Part shown: positions 61,336 to 64,000 of the stretch, piece by piece
Layout: every line of letters begins with the position of its first letter
Numbering within the stretch: position 1 is the first letter of the stretch
Assembly: GCF_007004725.1 (NCBI RefSeq)
Contig: NZ_ML660165.1
Coordinates: forward strand, 434,001-498,000
Direction of reading: 5' to 3'
Source of the DNA: Aliikangiella coralliicola
GTDB lineage: Bacteria; Pseudomonadota; Gammaproteobacteria; Enterobacterales; Kangiellaceae
DNA: 64,000 bases
Notes under the pieces: model-generated
Databases searched by the model: none
Seen by the model: the letters and a program-made list of their open reading frames with translations, nothing else
What the model was told of the DNA's origin: nothing
Translations under genes and position numbers: made by a program

Positions 61336-61403
61336 GCTTCCCCTTTTCTCTCAACAAAAAATCAACTCAACTCCAACAGTGCAATAAGTTTATAAGGCTT
61401 CTG

Positions 61404-62774
61404 TTATATTTTCTTAATTTTATAGCTATCCGAATGATCTTCTATACTATACCCTAACTTTGTCAACTGCTCTCTCAATTGATCAGATAAGTGCCAATCT
61501 TTATTTTGACGTGCCTGGAAACGCGCCTCTGCTATTCGCTCAATTTCGACAGGAATACGCTCAGCCATCTGACTGAAACTTGCTAGTTGCAATCCAAATA
61601 CCTGATCAAAATGCAGCAATGTCGCTTTTTTAGCAGCAGGAGATAACTGACTATTGAGCATTTCCCACATTAACGCAAGGGCTTGTGGGATATTAAGATC
61701 TTGATTGACAAGAGACTCAAACCGACTCATATAATGTTCGTCTGCAGTTCCCGTTTCACCAAAGGATACGAATAATTTCCTCAGGCGCTTTAACGCGTTC
61801 TCTGCGCCCTGCAGAGATTCCCAGGTAAAATTTAACCGACTTCGATAATGCGCCGAGAGTGTTAAGTATCGATAACTTAATGGGTCATAACCTTTTTTTA
61901 CTAATTCAGATAAGGTTATCGACTTTCCTGACTTCGCCACTTTTTCGTTATCGATCTGCAAGAAATAGCCGTGCATCCAGATATTGGCCATTCGCGTTTT
62001 ATTCTTTGCTTGTGACTGTGCAATTTCGTTGCTGTGATGGACTGGAATATGATCCTCTCCGCCAACATGGATATCGAACAGCTCACCCAGGTATTTTTCT
62101 GCCATTGCCGAGCACTCAATATGCCAGCCGGGAAATCCTTTTCCCCAAGGGCTTTCCCACTCCATCTGCCGCGCGGTCTTACCGCTGAATTTCCACAATG
62201 CAAAATCGGTTATATTGAGTTTATCTGCAATATCAATTCTAGCCCCCGCTTTAAGTCCTTTCACATCAAGCCGCGCCAAGTGACCATAATCTTCTAACTT
62301 CGAGGTATCAAAATAAATTCCATCATTGGTCTTATAGGAAAACCCCTTTTCCTCTATTACTTTAATAAATTCAATCTGCTCACTAATGTGCTCCGTCGCT
62401 CGGCATACAATCGTTGGTATCTGAATATTCAGCTGATGCATATCCTCGAAAAAATGCGCTTCATATTTTTTGGCAATTTCCCACGCCGATAAATTTTGAA
62501 GACGCGCACCTTTTTCCATTTTGTCTTCACCAGTATCGCCATCGGAAACTAAATGCCCAACATCAGTGATGTTCATAACATGTTTCACAGAATACCCATT
62601 GAACGACAGAACTCGCTTAAGCGTATCGACAAACAGATAGGTTCTCAGGTTACCGATATGCGCGTAGTCATAAACCGTCGGCCCACATGAATAAAGGCCA
62701 ACCTCTGAAAGATTGACAGGGTCAAAAGACACAACCTCTCGACGATAGGTATCAAATAAATTAAGTTCCATCAT
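61404..62774 (-). CDS. cysS: Cysteinyl-tRNA synthetase
   Basis: Class I synthetase with zinc ligands Cys-30 (YSCGPTVYD), the Cys of WHIECSAM and His/Glu of [15 protein letters not shown] site AHIGN; KMSKS loop present as [11 protein letters not shown], divergent from the usual KMSKSLGN. 456 aa is normal. It attaches Cys to tRNA-Cys. GGGAG precedes the ATG. The unusual loop suggests a second, divergent or transferred copy, but the rest of the genome is not visible. Confidence 0.93.
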   Translation of the reverse strand: MMELNLFDTYRREVVSFDPVNLSEVGLYSCGPTVYDYAHIGNLRTYLFVDTLKRVLSFNGYSVKHVMNITDVGHLVSDGDTGEDKMEKGARLQNLSAWEIAKKYEAHFFEDMHQLNIQIPTIVCRATEHISEQIEFIKVIEEKGFSYKTNDGIYFDTSKLEDYGHLARLDVKGLKAGARIDIADKLNITDFALWKFSGKTARQMEWESPWGKGFPGWHIECSAMAEKYLGELFDIHVGGEDHIPVHHSNEIAQSQAKNKTRMANIWMHGYFLQIDNEKVAKSGKSITLSELVKKGYDPLSYRYLTLSAHYRSRLNFTWESLQGAENALKRLRKLFVSFGETGTADEHYMSRFESLVNQDLNIPQALALMWEMLNSQLSPAAKKATLLHFDQVFGLQLASFSQMAERIPVEIERIAEARFQARQNKDWHLSDQLREQLTKLGYSIEDHSDSYKIKKI

Positions 62775-62845
62775 ATTCTCCCGTTTTTAACTTTTTAAAA
62801 TATCTTCTGAGCTTTCACAAAAGCACCGATAGCTAAATCCAGGCA

Positions 62846-62880
62846 TAAAAAAAGGCCACAGATTTAATCGGCGGCCTTTT
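62846..62880. terminator. Bidirectional intrinsic terminator
   Basis: A run of A7 followed by GGCC, a 15-base loop and GGCCTTTTG, in the gap upstream of cysS. It would end leftward or rightward transcripts entering from outside; it lies between cysS and the gene at 63262. Confidence 0.55.
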
Positions 62881-63261
62881 GTTGAATATTGACTATTTAC
62901 AATATCGTTCACACGAAAACATGCCGCAACTCATCGCGACAACAGCATGTGTTTTGAATAAATAGTTTAGTTTTTAGATAAATCATTTTTATCGTTTCCG
63001 TTTTCATGGTTTGAGAATATACCAATATCTACCAATAGTTCAAGCTTTAAAATAATATTGCTATCTCGACGAAATTTACACTGTGAATGTCCTCTTTTTA
63101 CTACTTTTAGTCTCACAATTACTACCGATAAAAAGCTGAAAATCGCTATCTTGTTATCGATTGCCAAGGCAATCAAATGATGGCAGCCACCCAAAATAAA
63201 CAACATCGTTAATCAGGTTGCCAATTGCCAGTAAGTGAAAATTTGTTAAGAGGAAGAATGA
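62881..63261. other. Non-coding region before right-edge gene
   Basis: No convincing gene. A 79-codon minus-strand frame (62967-63206) lacks a ribosome-binding site and signal logic, so I do not call it. The promoter of the gene at 63262 should lie here. Confidence 0.4.
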
Positions 63262-64000
63262 ATGATTAAAAAAAAGTTGATGCGTAGTTTGCTCGCAGTG
63301 TGCGCAATAGGGTCAGCACAATTCAGTTGGGCTGAAGATCTAACTGGTAAATATTTTGTCAATGCGGCGGCTCACACAACAGAGCTCAACGGGCAAATCC
63401 ATAACTACCTGTCGCTAGGCTATTACCACTTTACCTCGCCGACAGAACTAACTTATACCTACTATGCTTTCGTGCCTAGTAACAACCGTAATGGCCTTCA
63501 GACCAGTTACAAACATCCCAATATGACGATGGATTACAATACCCATTTAAGTGGTCAATGTAAGCCAAAGCAAGAAATATGGCATGGGCCTAAGGGAAAT
63601 TTGAATATTCCATATATCTCCGATAAACGAGGTGATATTCGAATTCCACAGTATGATGAAAAAAGGGTTTACCCAGGCCAGTCTTATAACTATGACGGTA
63701 ATAACCTAACGGTCACTATCGGTAACGTAAAATACTCATGGACCTTAAAAGACTCGTATAGAGGGCGATGGGGAATCGACGGAACAGTCACTAATGCGAC
63801 CACTGGTGGAAAGCAAATTGGCGAACACTTCTATAAAAAGACAGTGGCCCACGGCTATCTTTCTGAAGATATTACTGCTGCCCCAACACTCAATTGGCAA
63901 AACCATTTAGTTCAGGGACATCAAGGTAACAGCGCTAGCGGTTACAGCGGTGCTAAGATTTCTAACCTTGACGATGACTATGCAACGGAATGGTTGAACT
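63262..64000 (+). CDS. Secreted hypothetical protein, partial at right edge
   Basis: Starts at the ATG at 63262 after AGAGGAAG, with a Sec signal peptide (LLAVCAIGSAQFSWA, cleavage before ED). At least 246 residues, open to the window end. The mature part is rich in Tyr, Asn, Gly and Thr, with strands such as ELTYTYYAFVPSN and NLTVTIGNVKYSWTL, and a later HGYLSEDITAAPTLNWQNH segment. It looks like an extracellular protein of the same compositional kind as the one at 40150, though not clearly homologous. Function unknown. Confidence 0.8.
   Translation, partial: MIKKKLMRSLLAVCAIGSAQFSWAEDLTGKYFVNAAAHTTELNGQIHNYLSLGYYHFTSPTELTYTYYAFVPSNNRNGLQTSYKHPNMTMDYNTHLSGQCKPKQEIWHGPKGNLNIPYISDKRGDIRIPQYDEKRVYPGQSYNYDGNNLTVTIGNVKYSWTLKDSYRGRWGIDGTVTNATTGGKQIGEHFYKKTVAHGYLSEDITAAPTLNWQNHLVQGHQGNSASGYSGAKISNLDDDYATEWLN

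Noticed and set aside
61404-62774. MshC-type or other cysteine ligase instead of CysRS
   Set aside because: Full-length C-terminal anticodon-binding region and CysRS-specific motifs are present; no mycothiol context.
62967-63206. 79-codon minus-strand frame as a gene
   Set aside because: No ribosome-binding site, no recognisable domain, and composition typical of chance frames in AT-rich DNA.
1-64000. CRISPR arrays, tRNA and rRNA genes
   Set aside because: No regularly spaced direct repeats of suitable length, no T-loop/acceptor patterns and no rRNA-like stretches were found by reading.

Overview
The window looks like a chromosomal stretch of an AT-rich, free-living (probably marine) gammaproteobacterium. 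The evidence is the protein set: a CadC-like winged-helix/beta-propeller regulator, a propeller sensor kinase, DUF1592/DUF1552 proteins, a TonB-dependent receptor, MscS, FumC under a Fur box, and many small secreted or lipoprotein hypotheticals. A Kangiellaceae-like (Aliikangiella/Pleionea) relative is my best guess from gene style, held loosely. I see no rRNA, tRNA, CRISPR array, phage module or classical insertion sequence.

Layout. 0-12.3 kb: small secreted and lipoprotein genes; a secreted metzincin protease split by a frameshift at an A8 run; a two-gene unit of unknown function with a terminator-like leader; a ToxR/CadC-type membrane regulator; and two copies of a 156-bp non-coding element with 30-bp terminal inverted repeats. 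12.4-19.1 kb: a propeller-GAF histidine kinase, a GH16-type enzyme and MscS. 19.3-21.2 kb: a Fur-controlled fagA-fumC-like pair. 21.3-30.6 kb: six co-directional minus-strand genes, in transcription order a giant multi-haem DUF1592/1588/1585 lipoprotein with FN3 repeats, a Tat-exported DUF1552 protein, a TlpA-like thioredoxin, a DUF4266 lipoprotein, a DUF3570 outer-membrane-like protein and ApbE. I regard this as the most interesting candidate system in the window: probably an extracytoplasmic redox and cofactor pathway of unknown purpose.

30.9-40.1 kb: radical SAM protein, small hypotheticals, a ParE/Phd toxin-antitoxin pair with a clear operator, GNAT, a Crp/Fnr-DMT transporter pair, an OmpR-type two-component system preceded by four 11-bp-phased repeats, an M14 carboxypeptidase and a coupled alpha/beta hydrolase. 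40.1-43.8 kb: a secreted hypothetical and a TonB receptor. 44.7-51.3 kb: a four-gene operon (Rieske oxygenase, propeller-dihaem lipoprotein, membrane-anchored GyrI-like protein, fatty acid/sterol hydroxylase family) facing a TetR gene, with two matching TetR-type operators between them. 51.7-54.5 kb: an M16 peptidase.

54.6-59.7 kb is a gene-poor accessory stretch of small unrecognised proteins, an XRE membrane regulator and a SUKH protein. 59.7-62.8 kb has VOC, a second hydroxylase-family protein coupled to DUF2000, and a cysteinyl-tRNA synthetase. A secreted protein runs off the right edge. Domain calls are from motif reading, without database searches; functions of the novel operons are inference.
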